Below are positions 28,061-36,092 of a stretch of DNA of 64,000 nt, piece by piece. The stretch is from Roseomonas marmotae (lineage in GTDB: Bacteria > Pseudomonadota > Alphaproteobacteria > Acetobacterales > Acetobacteraceae): contig NZ_CP061094.1 in assembly GCF_017654485.1 (NCBI RefSeq), positions 62,001 to 126,000 of the forward strand, in the 5' to 3' direction. The number at the start of each line of letters is the position of its first letter. Within the stretch, counting starts at the first letter, position 1. Position numbers and translations under genes: made by a program. Below the pieces are notes generated by a model that did not search any database, was not told the origin of the DNA, and saw nothing but the letters and a program-made list of their open reading frames with translations.

Positions 28061-28786
28061 ATGGATGAACTCGGCTTCCTGACGGCGCTGCACCGTCCCG
28101 GCACCCTGGTCGATGCCGGCGCGCATGACGGGTTGCTGGCCCTGCCGCTGGCCCGGCTCCCCGGCGCCTCCGTCCTGGCCTTCGAGCCGCTTCCCGCCGC
28201 CTTCGCCCGCCTCGCCGCCGCCTGCGCGGGCATCGACGCCATCACGCCCATCCCCCAGGCGCTGGGCGATGCGCCCGGCCGGCTGGCCCTCTCCGTGCCG
28301 GTCGTGGAGGGGGAGCGGCAGGAGCAATGGGCCTCCCTCGTCAAGACCTTCCAGGGCCATGGCCCACATGTCCGGGCCGAGACGATCGAGGTGCCGGTCG
28401 TCACGCTGGACAGTTTCGGGCTGGCGGACCTGACGGCCATGAAGATCGACGCGGAAGGCGCGGAATACGAGGTGCTGCGGGGCGCGCGCGACACGCTGCG
28501 GCGCTGCCGCCCCGTCCTGACGCTGGAGCTGGAGGAGCGGCACCGGGAAGGCTCCACCTGGGCGGTGCCCGCCTTCCTGGACGCGCTGGACTATGCCACC
28601 TGCTTCGTGCTGGACGGGCAGTGGTGGCCGGCCACGGCGCTGGACCGCGCGACGATGCAGCGGGCCAGCCCCGATCCCTCGGACTACGCGGCCTCCGACC
28701 CCTATGTCTTCAATTTCTTCGCCTGGCCGCGGGAGCGGGAGGCGGAGGTCCGCCAGGCCCTGCCGATGATCCGGCCGAGGGCCTGA
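28061..28786 (+). CDS. FkbM-family methyltransferase
   Basis: A 241-residue S-adenosylmethionine methyltransferase. DAGAHDGLLALPLA (motif I), VLAFEPLP (motif II), MKIDAEGAEYEVLRGA and LTLELEERH are the FkbM-family hallmarks. These enzymes O-methylate sugars or polyketides. ATG 28061 is preferred; an in-frame GTG at 28037 would overlap the upstream stop and add 8 residues. It is the last gene of the UbiA-SMR-membrane protein run, so a methylated lipid-linked or transferred sugar is a reasonable guess. Confidence 0.85.
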   Translation: MDELGFLTALHRPGTLVDAGAHDGLLALPLARLPGASVLAFEPLPAAFARLAAACAGIDAITPIPQALGDAPGRLALSVPVVEGERQEQWASLVKTFQGHGPHVRAETIEVPVVTLDSFGLADLTAMKIDAEGAEYEVLRGARDTLRRCRPVLTLELEERHREGSTWAVPAFLDALDYATCFVLDGQWWPATALDRATMQRASPDPSDYAASDPYVFNFFAWPREREAEVRQALPMIRPRA

Positions 28787-28797
28787 GCGCCCGGCGC

Positions 28798-29706
28798 CTA
28801 CCGCTTCGTCAGCCAGCGCTTGGCGATGCGGCAGGCGACGGTATAGGCGGGGTTGAAGACATTGCCGACATCGTAGCGGACGACCTGTCCCATCAGGTGG
28901 CTGGCGGCCCGCGCGTCCAGGCCGTAATCCTCGCCCAGCCAGTGCATCATCTCGGTGGTGGCGTGCTGCAGGGCCTGGTCCAGCGGCCGGGCATTGCCGA
29001 TGGTGAAGATGTCCTCCGCCGTCTCGCCGCGCGGCCAGGTGATCTTCCGCTTCAGCACCCGGAAGGTGACCTCCATCTCGAAGGAGGTCTCGATGCCCGT
29101 GCCGACGATCTCGCCGTCGCCCTGGCAGGCATGGCCGTCGCCCAGGTAGAAGAGCGCGCCCGGCACCGAGACCGGGAACCAGGCCGTCGTCCCAGGCGCG
29201 AAGAGCCGGTAGTCCATGTTGCCGCCATTCTGCGCGCTGGTGGCCGTGGACAGCGCCTGGCCACCCGCCGGGGCCACCCCGAAGCAGCCGATCATGGGCT
29301 GCAGCGGCGGCGCGAAATCCTCCAGCCCCGGCGCGGGCTCCTGCAACCGCACGACGCCGGCCCCGGTGTCGATGTCCCAGACGGAACGCTGCGAGGGCGG
29401 GCGCTCCAGGATCGCCGCGGGGTCCAGCACCGTGAGGGCGAGGGGCGAATAGGTCCAGCCGGTCGAGCGGCTCGGCGTCAGGCGGTTGATCTCCACGGCC
29501 AGGGTATCGCCGGGCTCGGCGCCCTCGATGAAGAAGGGGCCGGTCATCGGGTTCGGGCGGCTGGCGACGGCGACCTCCCGCGCATCGAGGCCCGAGGCGT
29601 CGATGGTGTCGGTCACGACCGTATCCCCGTCGGCGACGCGCAGGCACGGTTCGGCGGTGCCGATGGCGTTGTGGTAGCGGGTGGGGCGGAAACGATGCGT
29701 GGCCAT
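28798..29706 (-). CDS. Acetamidase/formamidase family hydrolase
   Basis: A 302-residue member of the FmdA_AmdA family. Typical segments are DGDTVVTDTIDASG at the start, the EPGDTLAVEI-type strand, GCFGVAP, SAQNGGNMDYRLF, GALFYLGDGHACQGDGEIVGTGIE and the C-terminal VGNVFNPAYTVACRI. Members release ammonia from formamide or short amides. ATG 29706 with GGAGAG upstream is preferred over the longer frame from 29724. It is divergent from a Bug-type binding protein; amide uptake and hydrolysis may be linked, but this is inference. Confidence 0.85.
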   Translation of the reverse strand: MATHRFRPTRYHNAIGTAEPCLRVADGDTVVTDTIDASGLDAREVAVASRPNPMTGPFFIEGAEPGDTLAVEINRLTPSRSTGWTYSPLALTVLDPAAILERPPSQRSVWDIDTGAGVVRLQEPAPGLEDFAPPLQPMIGCFGVAPAGGQALSTATSAQNGGNMDYRLFAPGTTAWFPVSVPGALFYLGDGHACQGDGEIVGTGIETSFEMEVTFRVLKRKITWPRGETAEDIFTIGNARPLDQALQHATTEMMHWLGEDYGLDARAASHLMGQVVRYDVGNVFNPAYTVACRIAKRWLTKR

Positions 29707-29902
29707 GGGCGCTCTCCGGGACATCTCAGTGCCGCCGGTGGGCCGTCCGATGAGCCACGCCGCAGCTGCCGGTCACGCTAGGAAGCGCGTCGATCAGGGT
29801 CAAGCCCGCCCATGGTGGCCGCCGGTGCCGGGCGATGCAGCAATGAATTGACCCCGCAACAGAACACTCGCGATACTGCCGCGACAAAAGGGAGGAGCGC
29901 CA

Positions 29903-30901
29903 ATGAAGCGCCGAGGTATCATCGCGTCAGCCGCGGGGCTGATGCTGAGCCCGCTTGTCACCGCCCCGCGCCCGGCCGGCGCGCAGCAGGCTTCATCCTG
30001 GCCGAACCAGCCCCTGCGCCTGATCGTTCCCTTCGCCGCCGGCGGGCCCACGGATGTCGCGGCGCGCTTCCTCGCCGAGGACCTCGGCAAGGTCCTGCCC
30101 CAGCGCAGCCTCGTGGAGAACCGCACCGGCGCGGGCGTGGTCGTCGGCACCGAATTCGTCGCCAAGGCGCCGAAGGACGGCCACACGCTGCTCTACACCA
30201 CCATCGCGCATTCCGTGCTCCGCCCGCTCTTCCCGCAATTGCCCTTCGACCCCGTGAAGGACTTCGCGCCCGCCGCGCTGATCGGCCAGGTGCCGATGGT
30301 CCTCTTCGTCAACAAGGACCTGCCGGCCAGGAACCTCCAGGAACTGATCGCGCTGTTCCGCGACAATCCCGGCAAGTATTCCTACGCCTCATCCGGCATC
30401 GGCGGCGCCGTGCACCTGGCCTCGGAACTCTTCCTCAGCATGGCCGGCGACCTGAAGGTGCAGCACGTCCCCTATCGCGGCAGCTCGGCGGCCATGCCGG
30501 ACCTGCTGAGCGGCAATGTCGCCATGCTGATCGATGTCGGCACGGGCGCCATGCCCTATGCCGAGCGGGGCGAGCTGCGGGTTCTCGGTCTCGGCGCGCC
30601 GGAGCGCTCCCCGGTGGCCCCGGACGTGCCGACGATCCACGAGGCCGGGGTGCCGGGCTACGAGGCCTATAGCTGGCACATGCTGATGGCCCCGGCCGGC
30701 ACGCCGCAGCCGGTCGTCGCGGCCCTGAACGCGGCGGTGAACAAGGTGACGGGGCAGGAGGCCTTCCAGCGGCGCCTGCTGGACATGGCGCTCCAGGTGC
30801 GGCCGAGCAGCACGCCGGCGGAATGCAGTGCCTTCCTGGACACCGAGACGCAGAAATGGGAGCCCGTCCTCCGCCGCGTCGGGATGTCGGGCCAGGGCTG
30901 A
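29903..30901 (+). CDS. Bug/TctC-family tripartite tricarboxylate transporter binding protein
   Basis: A 332-residue periplasmic binding protein with a cleavable signal (start KRRGIIASAAG, ending near PAGAQQ). The Bug-family landmarks are present: YPNQPLRLIVPFAAGGPTD-like segment (here WPNQPLRLIVPFAAGGPTD), ENRTGAGVVVGTE, YASSGIGGAVHLASELF, HVPYRGSSAAMPDLLSG and VPTIHEAGVPGYE. The matching TctA/TctB membrane subunits are not in the window, which is usual for the many orphan Bug proteins in such genomes. GGGAGGAG precedes the ATG. The ligand is probably a carboxylate or amide. Confidence 0.9.
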   Translation: MKRRGIIASAAGLMLSPLVTAPRPAGAQQASSWPNQPLRLIVPFAAGGPTDVAARFLAEDLGKVLPQRSLVENRTGAGVVVGTEFVAKAPKDGHTLLYTTIAHSVLRPLFPQLPFDPVKDFAPAALIGQVPMVLFVNKDLPARNLQELIALFRDNPGKYSYASSGIGGAVHLASELFLSMAGDLKVQHVPYRGSSAAMPDLLSGNVAMLIDVGTGAMPYAERGELRVLGLGAPERSPVAPDVPTIHEAGVPGYEAYSWHMLMAPAGTPQPVVAALNAAVNKVTGQEAFQRRLLDMALQVRPSSTPAECSAFLDTETQKWEPVLRRVGMSGQG

Positions 30902-30925
30902 GGGGGAGGGGACCGGCGGGCCCCC

Positions 30926-31366
30926 TTATCCGGGTTCGCCGCGCGGAATCCGCAGCGGCGTGATCTCGACCATGGCGGTCCCCTGCTCGCGCATGCCGAG
31001 CTGGGACGCCGTGTGCGGGCTGACATCGAGCACGCGGCTGCGCGTGCGGGGGCCGCGATCCTGGATCACCACGAGCGCCGTGCGGCCATTCTCCAGGTTC
31101 CTCACCCTGGCCTCGGTCCCCAGGGGCAGGGTGCGGCTGGCCGCCGAATTGGAGAAGCGGTTGAAGGGCTTGCCATTGGCCATCCGGCGCCCATGGAACT
31201 GCCTGCCGTAGAAGGAAGCGCGGCCGCGCTGTGGCCGCAGGTGATGGCCTGGTGCTTCCTGCGCCCGGACGGCCTGGCCCTGGCGCGGCTCCTTCGTTGC
31301 GGCCGGTGTACTGAATGCGCTCATGCCGATCATGAGGCAGAATGCGGCGGTAAAAGCCATTCGCAT
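30926..31366 (-). CDS. Exported double-psi beta-barrel (RlpA-like) protein
   Basis: A 146-residue secreted protein. A signal peptide (residues 1-25, ending near TPAATK) is followed by a DPBB domain of the RlpA type: ASFYGRQFHGRRMANGKPFN, the TLPLGTEARVRNLENGR strand and VIQDRGPRTRSRVLDVSP with the conserved D-RGP. RlpA proteins bind or cleave naked glycan strands at the septum; this one lacks the C-terminal SPOR domain, so septal targeting is uncertain. ATG 31366 is favoured because GGGGGA sits 6 bases upstream; a second ATG at 31381 would add 5 residues. It is convergent with the Bug gene (24 bases apart). Confidence 0.8.
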   Translation of the reverse strand: MRMAFTAAFCLMIGMSAFSTPAATKEPRQGQAVRAQEAPGHHLRPQRGRASFYGRQFHGRRMANGKPFNRFSNSAASRTLPLGTEARVRNLENGRTALVVIQDRGPRTRSRVLDVSPHTASQLGMREQGTAMVEITPLRIPRGEPG

Positions 31367-31486
31367 CGCGCTGTCCCCCATCGCTCAGGCCATGGCGTGA
31401 GATCTGCGGCAGATGACCACCATGGCCGAGGCGCCGCGCGGCCGGTCCGGCCCGCGTCGCCCTCGTGAAATGCCGGGCCGCCGGAA

Positions 31487-31735
31487 CTAGGCCTGCGGCC
31501 TCTGCATGCCCGGCGTCCGGGATGTCGCGGCGGAAGCCGCCGCGGCCTGCCATTGCCGCTGCACCTCCTCATTGACGGAGGCGGCGGACTGGCCGGGCTG
31601 CACCACCACCGTCGCGCCGTTCAGGCTGAAGCGGTAGGGCCGCTGATGCCGGTCAGCCTTGTCGACACAGCGGGCAATGACGTGCGGAAGATAATCGTCG
31701 AGTCGGGTAGGATAGTCCTCAATCTCGTCCGCCAT
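31487..31735 (-). CDS. Small hypothetical protein
   Basis: An 82-residue protein that I do not recognise. It begins MADEIEDYPTRLDDYLPHVIARC and has a central VVVQPGQSAASVNEEVQRQW segment; there is no signal or membrane helix. ATG 31735 has GGGAG at a normal distance. An upstream ATG at 31777 would add 14 residues without a ribosome-binding site. The codon pattern looks real, but function is unknown. Confidence 0.5.
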   Translation of the reverse strand: MADEIEDYPTRLDDYLPHVIARCVDKADRHQRPYRFSLNGATVVVQPGQSAASVNEEVQRQWQAAAASAATSRTPGMQRPQA

Positions 31736-31823
31736 CTCGGCACTCCCCCAAAGAATGGTGTCATGGAGATGGAACATATGGCCGCGGGTGTCCCATCACA
31801 TCCTCCGGCGCGCCGGCCTGGCT

Positions 31824-32489
31824 TCAGGGCGGCGCGGCCCAGCCCGCCGGGCGCAGCGCGATGACGCTGCGGATGTGGTAGCGCATCTCCGCCGCGGCGA
31901 TGGCGGCATCGCCACGGCCGATGGCATCGACGATGCGCCCGTGCTCCTCCGCCACCCGCCCGCTCCAGTAGGGGCGGCGCTGCTCCATGCCGCGCACCAG
32001 GCAGGCCTTGTCGTGCAGGGTCTCCAGCTGCCGCAGCAGGGCACGGTTGCCCGCCGCGTGGCCGATGCGGAGGTGGAACGCACCATCGAGGTCGTTGAAG
32101 GCATCGAGGTCCCCGCGCGCCAGCGCCGCCCGCTGCGCGCGGATCAGCGCCTCCAGATCGGCGGCGCAGCCGGGCTCGCGCCGCACCGCCAGGGTCACGG
32201 CCATGCATTCCAGCGCCTCGCGCAGCTCGCAGAATTCGCGCACCTCCTCCCCGGTCAGGCGGATGACGCGGTAGAAACGGCCGAAGCGCTCCACCAGCCC
32301 GTCCCGCAGCAGGCGCTGCAAGGCCTCCCGCACCGGGGTGCGGCTGACACCGAAACGATGCCCCAGAGCGACCTCCTGCAACTGGGTGCCGGGGGGCAGG
32401 CGCAGGGAGGTGATCTCCGCCCGGATGGCGGCGTGGAGGTCCGGGCAGCGCGTGGCCGTGACATCCGGGAAGGCAGCCTCGTCATCCAT
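31824..32489 (-). CDS. GntR-family (FadR/FCD-type) regulator
   Basis: A 221-residue regulator. The winged HTH is at about residues 10-70 (LRLPPGTQLQEVALGHRFGVSRTPVREALQRLL) and a helical FCD ligand domain follows, with metal-ligand-like residues (FNDLDGAFHLRIGHAAGN; EEHGRIVDAI; MRYHIRSV). FCD regulators usually sense carboxylates or amino acids. It is divergent from the binding protein and gamma-glutamyltransferase-like pair at 32658-36025, the likely target. Start choice between ATG 32489 and GTG 32498 is uncertain; neither has a clear Shine-Dalgarno sequence. Confidence 0.85.
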   Translation of the reverse strand: MDDEAAFPDVTATRCPDLHAAIRAEITSLRLPPGTQLQEVALGHRFGVSRTPVREALQRLLRDGLVERFGRFYRVIRLTGEEVREFCELREALECMAVTLAVRREPGCAADLEALIRAQRAALARGDLDAFNDLDGAFHLRIGHAAGNRALLRQLETLHDKACLVRGMEQRRPYWSGRVAEEHGRIVDAIGRGDAAIAAAEMRYHIRSVIALRPAGWAAPP

Positions 32490-32506
32490 GGTGGTCACCG
32501 GTTTCG

Positions 32507-32622
32507 GTATGCTGAAATAGAAGGCAGGCGATTGCCGGGGATAGAGGCATCGCGGGTTTCCGGAAGCTATTTGCCGGAGATTGCCGCCTTGCGCCAGCGC
32601 CGCAATCGCGATGTATACTGAA
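32507..32622. promoter_or_regulatory. Divergent control region with repeated GTATRCTGAA
   Basis: GTATGCTGAA at 32507-32516 lies just before the GntR start and GTATACTGAA at 32613-32622 lies 36 bases before the binding-protein gene. The second contains TATACT, a good -10 element. A repressor binding there would block the promoter. The core GTATAC resembles FCD-GntR operators. Confidence 0.4.
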
Positions 32623-32657
32623 CCCTAAATCAACGAATTGATGTAGGGGGGCTCCGC

Positions 32658-34328
32658 ATGATCAAGGCTTGGTCTGGCACCGGAATATCCGGTCAGGGTG
32701 GCACGGCCACGGGCATGGCCCTTCCCGCACCCCGCCGGCGGGCGGTCCGCCGCCTGGCCCTGATGGCGGCCACCTGCCTGGGCCTCCTGGCCGGGGCGGG
32801 CGCCCAGGCGCAGAACCTGCGGGTGGGCGTGCAGGCGCCCTTCGGCATCGACCCGCATTTCCTCTTCGTCGGCCCCAACATGGCGGCGGCGCGCCATATC
32901 TATGACAGCCTGATCAACCGCGACCCGGAAAGCCGCTTCGTGCCGGGCATCGTGGAAAGCTGGAAGCCGCTGGACGAGACCACCTGGGAGCTGAAGCTGC
33001 GGCAGGGCGTCACCTTCCATGACGGCAGCCCCTTCACCGCCGAGGACGTGGCCTTCAGCATCGCCCGCGTGCCGGAGGTGCCGAACAACCCCGGCCCCTA
33101 CAGCTCCAATCTCCGCACCATCACCGGCGTGCAGGTGGTGGACCCCTATACCGTCCGCATCAGCACCGACCGCCCCAACCCGACGCTGATGGGGCAGCTG
33201 ACCAATATCTTCATCGTCTCGAAGAAGGCGGCGGAAGGGGCCAGCACAACGGATTTCACCTCTGGCAAGGCCGCCATCGGCACCGGCCCCTTCCGGCTGG
33301 AGCAGTTCCGGAACTCGGAGGGCATGTCCCTCGCGCGCAACGAGAAGTTCTGGGGCGAGAAGGCCGCTTATGCCAAGGTGGACCTCCGCGTCATCGGCAA
33401 TGACGCCGCGCGGATCGCAGCCCTCCTCTCCGGCGATGTCGATCTCATCGAGGATGTCTCTCCCACCGATGCCGCGCGGCTGGAGAAGGACAGCCGGGTG
33501 CGCGTGTTCAAGCGCAATTCCGACCGCATCATGTTCCTGATCCCGCATGTGGGGGCGGAGAAGCTGGCGCTGCTGACGAAGCCCGACGGCAGCCCGCTCG
33601 ACGTCAATCCGCTGCGCGACCTGCGGGTGCGGCGGGCGCTCTCCCTGGCGCTGGACCGGCAGGCCCTGGCCGAGCGCGGCATGGACGGGCAGGCGATCGC
33701 GACCCTGCAGATGGTGCCGGAGCAGTTCGGCGCCTATGACCCCAGCCTGGCCGTGCCGGCCGCCGACCCGGAGGGCGCGCGCCGCCTGCTGGCGGAGGCC
33801 GGCTACCCCGAGGGCTTCGGCCTGACCGTCGGCTGCACCAACAACCGCTTCGTCAATGACGCGCGGGTCTGCCAGGTGGTCGGCCAGATGCTGGCCCGCG
33901 CCGGCTTGCAGGCCAAGGTGGAAACCCAGCCCAGCAGCGTCTTCTTCCCGCGCACGGTCTACGGCAAGAACGACCTGCCGCTGATGCTCTACGGCCTCTC
34001 GCTCTCCTCCTCGCGCGATGCCAGCTACATCCTCTCCACCGCCGTCCACAGCCGGAATGTCGAGCAGGCCTTCGGCCAGGGCAACCGTGGCAGCTTCAGC
34101 GATGCCGAGATGGACCGCATCATCAACGACGCCATCACCCGCATGGATGACGGGCGGGAGGAGGCGCTGCGCCAGGCCATGCGCGCGGCGCTGGAGAAGA
34201 TGCCGATCATCCCGCTCTACAACCAGGTGACCATCGCCGCGGCCGCGCCGGGCGTGGTCTATACCCCCCGCATGGATGAGCAATTGGTCGCCTATCACGC
34301 GCGCCCGGCGAAGGGGGCGGGCCAGTGA
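32658..34328 (+). CDS. Peptide/opine-type ABC solute-binding protein (SBP_bac_5)
   Basis: A 556-residue family-5 extracellular solute-binding protein. A long N region with RRRAVRR precedes the hydrophobic signal ending near residue 51 (AGAGAQAQ). Family landmarks are IVESWKPLDETTWELKLRQGVTFHDG, GPFRLEQF and the late RRALSLALDRQAL. Substrates in the family are peptides, opines, nickel or glutathione. No permease genes are adjacent. The start may alternatively be the ATG at 32715, which gives a shorter signal. Its stop overlaps the next gene by 4 bases, linking uptake to a gamma-glutamyl-type hydrolase. Confidence 0.85.
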   Translation: MIKAWSGTGISGQGGTATGMALPAPRRRAVRRLALMAATCLGLLAGAGAQAQNLRVGVQAPFGIDPHFLFVGPNMAAARHIYDSLINRDPESRFVPGIVESWKPLDETTWELKLRQGVTFHDGSPFTAEDVAFSIARVPEVPNNPGPYSSNLRTITGVQVVDPYTVRISTDRPNPTLMGQLTNIFIVSKKAAEGASTTDFTSGKAAIGTGPFRLEQFRNSEGMSLARNEKFWGEKAAYAKVDLRVIGNDAARIAALLSGDVDLIEDVSPTDAARLEKDSRVRVFKRNSDRIMFLIPHVGAEKLALLTKPDGSPLDVNPLRDLRVRRALSLALDRQALAERGMDGQAIATLQMVPEQFGAYDPSLAVPAADPEGARRLLAEAGYPEGFGLTVGCTNNRFVNDARVCQVVGQMLARAGLQAKVETQPSSVFFPRTVYGKNDLPLMLYGLSLSSSRDASYILSTAVHSRNVEQAFGQGNRGSFSDAEMDRIINDAITRMDDGREEALRQAMRAALEKMPIIPLYNQVTIAAAAPGVVYTPRMDEQLVAYHARPAKGAGQ

Positions 34329-36025
34329 GCACCCGCCCGCTCATCTCCGGTCCCCGCCATGCCGTCAGCGCCGGGCACTACCTCGCGGCCAGCGCGGGGC
34401 TGGCGATTCTGGAAGCCGGCGGCAATGCCATCGATGCCGGCGTCGCGGCCGGCATGGTGCTGGGCGTCGTGCAGCCGGATATCGTCAATATCGGCGGCGT
34501 CGCGCCCATCCTGATCCGCCGCGCGGATGGGCGAATGGAAAGCATCGCTGGCCTCGGCCACTGGCCGAAGTCGCTGCCGCCCGACCTCTTCATGCGCGAG
34601 CATGGCGGGAAGATGCCGCGCGGCGTGCTGCGCACCGTGGTGCCCGCCGCGCTGGATGCCTGGATCACGGCGCTGGAGCGGCATGGGCGGCTGGGCTTCG
34701 CGCAGGTGGCGGAACCCGCCATCCGCTTCGCGCGGGAGGGCTACCGCGTCTACAAGCTGCTGGCCGACAGCATCGCCGAGCATGCGAAGGACTATGCGAG
34801 CTGGCCGAGCAATGCCGCGATCTTCCTGCCAGGCGGCCAGCCGCCGCCGGAAGGGGCGCTGTTCCGCCAGCCCGACCTGGCGGCCATGCTGCAGTTCATG
34901 GCCGACGAGGACCGGCGCGCCGCCGCGACCGGCGGGCGGGAGGCGGGCCTCGCCGCCGCGCATGACGCCTTCTACAAGGGCGATATCGCCAGGGTCATCG
35001 TGGACTTCATCCAGGGCGAGGGCGGCTTCCTCTCGGCCGAGGACATGGCCGGCTTCCGCTCCCGGCTGGAGCCGGTGGTGATGCGGGAATGGCGCGGCCA
35101 CCAGGTCTGCACCTCCGGCCCCTGGTGCCAGGGCCCGGCGCTGCTGGAGGCGCTGCTGCTGATGGAGCGCGCGGGCTTCGACGGCCTCGCGCATAACAGC
35201 GCGGACTACCTGCACCTGACGGCCGAATGCCTGAAGGTCGCCATGGCCGACCGCGAATACCATTTCGCCGACCCCGCCTTCACCGATGTGCCGCTGGAGG
35301 CCCTGCTGGGCGAGGCGCATCTCGCCGCCCGCCTCGCCGGCATCGACCGGCAGCGCGCCCATCCCGGCATGCCGGAGCCGCTGCTGGGCCCCGGCACCAT
35401 CCTGCCGCCGCCCAGCCAGCGGCCGCTGCCGGCCATCGAGCCCGATACCTCCTACGTCGCCGTGGTGGATGCAGAGGGGAATGCCTTCTCCGCCACGCCC
35501 TCCGACGGCACCTATAACGGCCCGATCATCCCGGGGCTCGGCATCATCGCCTCCGGCCGCGGCACGCAGTCCCGCCCGGACCCCGCGCATCCCTGCGGCG
35601 TCGGGCCGGGTAAGCGGCCCCGGCTGACGCCCAACCCGGCCATGGTGGTGAAGCGCGACGGCGGCGTCATGCCCTTCGGCACGCCGGGCGGCGATGTGCA
35701 GGTGCAGGCGATGCTGCAGGTGCTGCTGAACCACCTGCATTTCGGCATGGACCTGCAGGAGGCGATCGAGGCGCCGCGCGTCGCCACCTATTCCTTCCCC
35801 TCCTCCTTCGCGCCCTATGACTATTTCCCGGCGCGGCTGGCGGTGGAATCCCGCATCCCCGCCACGGTGCGGGAGGCACTCCGCGCGCGGGGTCATGACA
35901 TCAAGGACTGGCCGGACTGGACCTGGCTGGCCGGCAGCGTGGAGGCCGTGAGCAGCGACCCCGCGACGGGCCTGCGCCTCGCGGGCGCCGACCCGCGCCG
36001 CCCGGCCTATGCCGTGGCGATGTGA
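34325..36025 (+). CDS. Gamma-glutamyltransferase family protein (Ntn-hydrolase)
   Basis: A 566-residue GGT-family precursor. The N-terminal half begins with SGPRHAVSAGHYLAASAGLAILEAGGNAIDA; the self-cleavage and catalytic Thr lies in DTSYVAVVDAEGNAFS, matching the usual TTHxSVVD motif. GPIIPGLGIIASGRG and LTPNPAMVV mark the small subunit, and TPGGDVQVQAMLQVLLN is near the end. No signal peptide is seen, so it is cytoplasmic or of the gamma-glutamyl-amide/acylase type. It starts at GTG within the stop of the binding-protein gene (4-base overlap). Together they suggest uptake and hydrolysis of a gamma-glutamyl or other amide compound. Confidence 0.85.
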   Translation: MSTRPLISGPRHAVSAGHYLAASAGLAILEAGGNAIDAGVAAGMVLGVVQPDIVNIGGVAPILIRRADGRMESIAGLGHWPKSLPPDLFMREHGGKMPRGVLRTVVPAALDAWITALERHGRLGFAQVAEPAIRFAREGYRVYKLLADSIAEHAKDYASWPSNAAIFLPGGQPPPEGALFRQPDLAAMLQFMADEDRRAAATGGREAGLAAAHDAFYKGDIARVIVDFIQGEGGFLSAEDMAGFRSRLEPVVMREWRGHQVCTSGPWCQGPALLEALLLMERAGFDGLAHNSADYLHLTAECLKVAMADREYHFADPAFTDVPLEALLGEAHLAARLAGIDRQRAHPGMPEPLLGPGTILPPPSQRPLPAIEPDTSYVAVVDAEGNAFSATPSDGTYNGPIIPGLGIIASGRGTQSRPDPAHPCGVGPGKRPRLTPNPAMVVKRDGGVMPFGTPGGDVQVQAMLQVLLNHLHFGMDLQEAIEAPRVATYSFPSSFAPYDYFPARLAVESRIPATVREALRARGHDIKDWPDWTWLAGSVEAVSSDPATGLRLAGADPRRPAYAVAM

Positions 36026-36092
36026 GGCGGGGCCGTGTGCGGGCGGGAGGCCGCCCGGCCCCCAGTGACGCCCGGCGGGCGGATATGGCGCC

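Noticed and set aside
36041..36056. GC-rich hairpin as a rho-independent terminator
   Set aside because: There is no T-tract after the stem (GGCCCCCAG), so it was not called a terminator.
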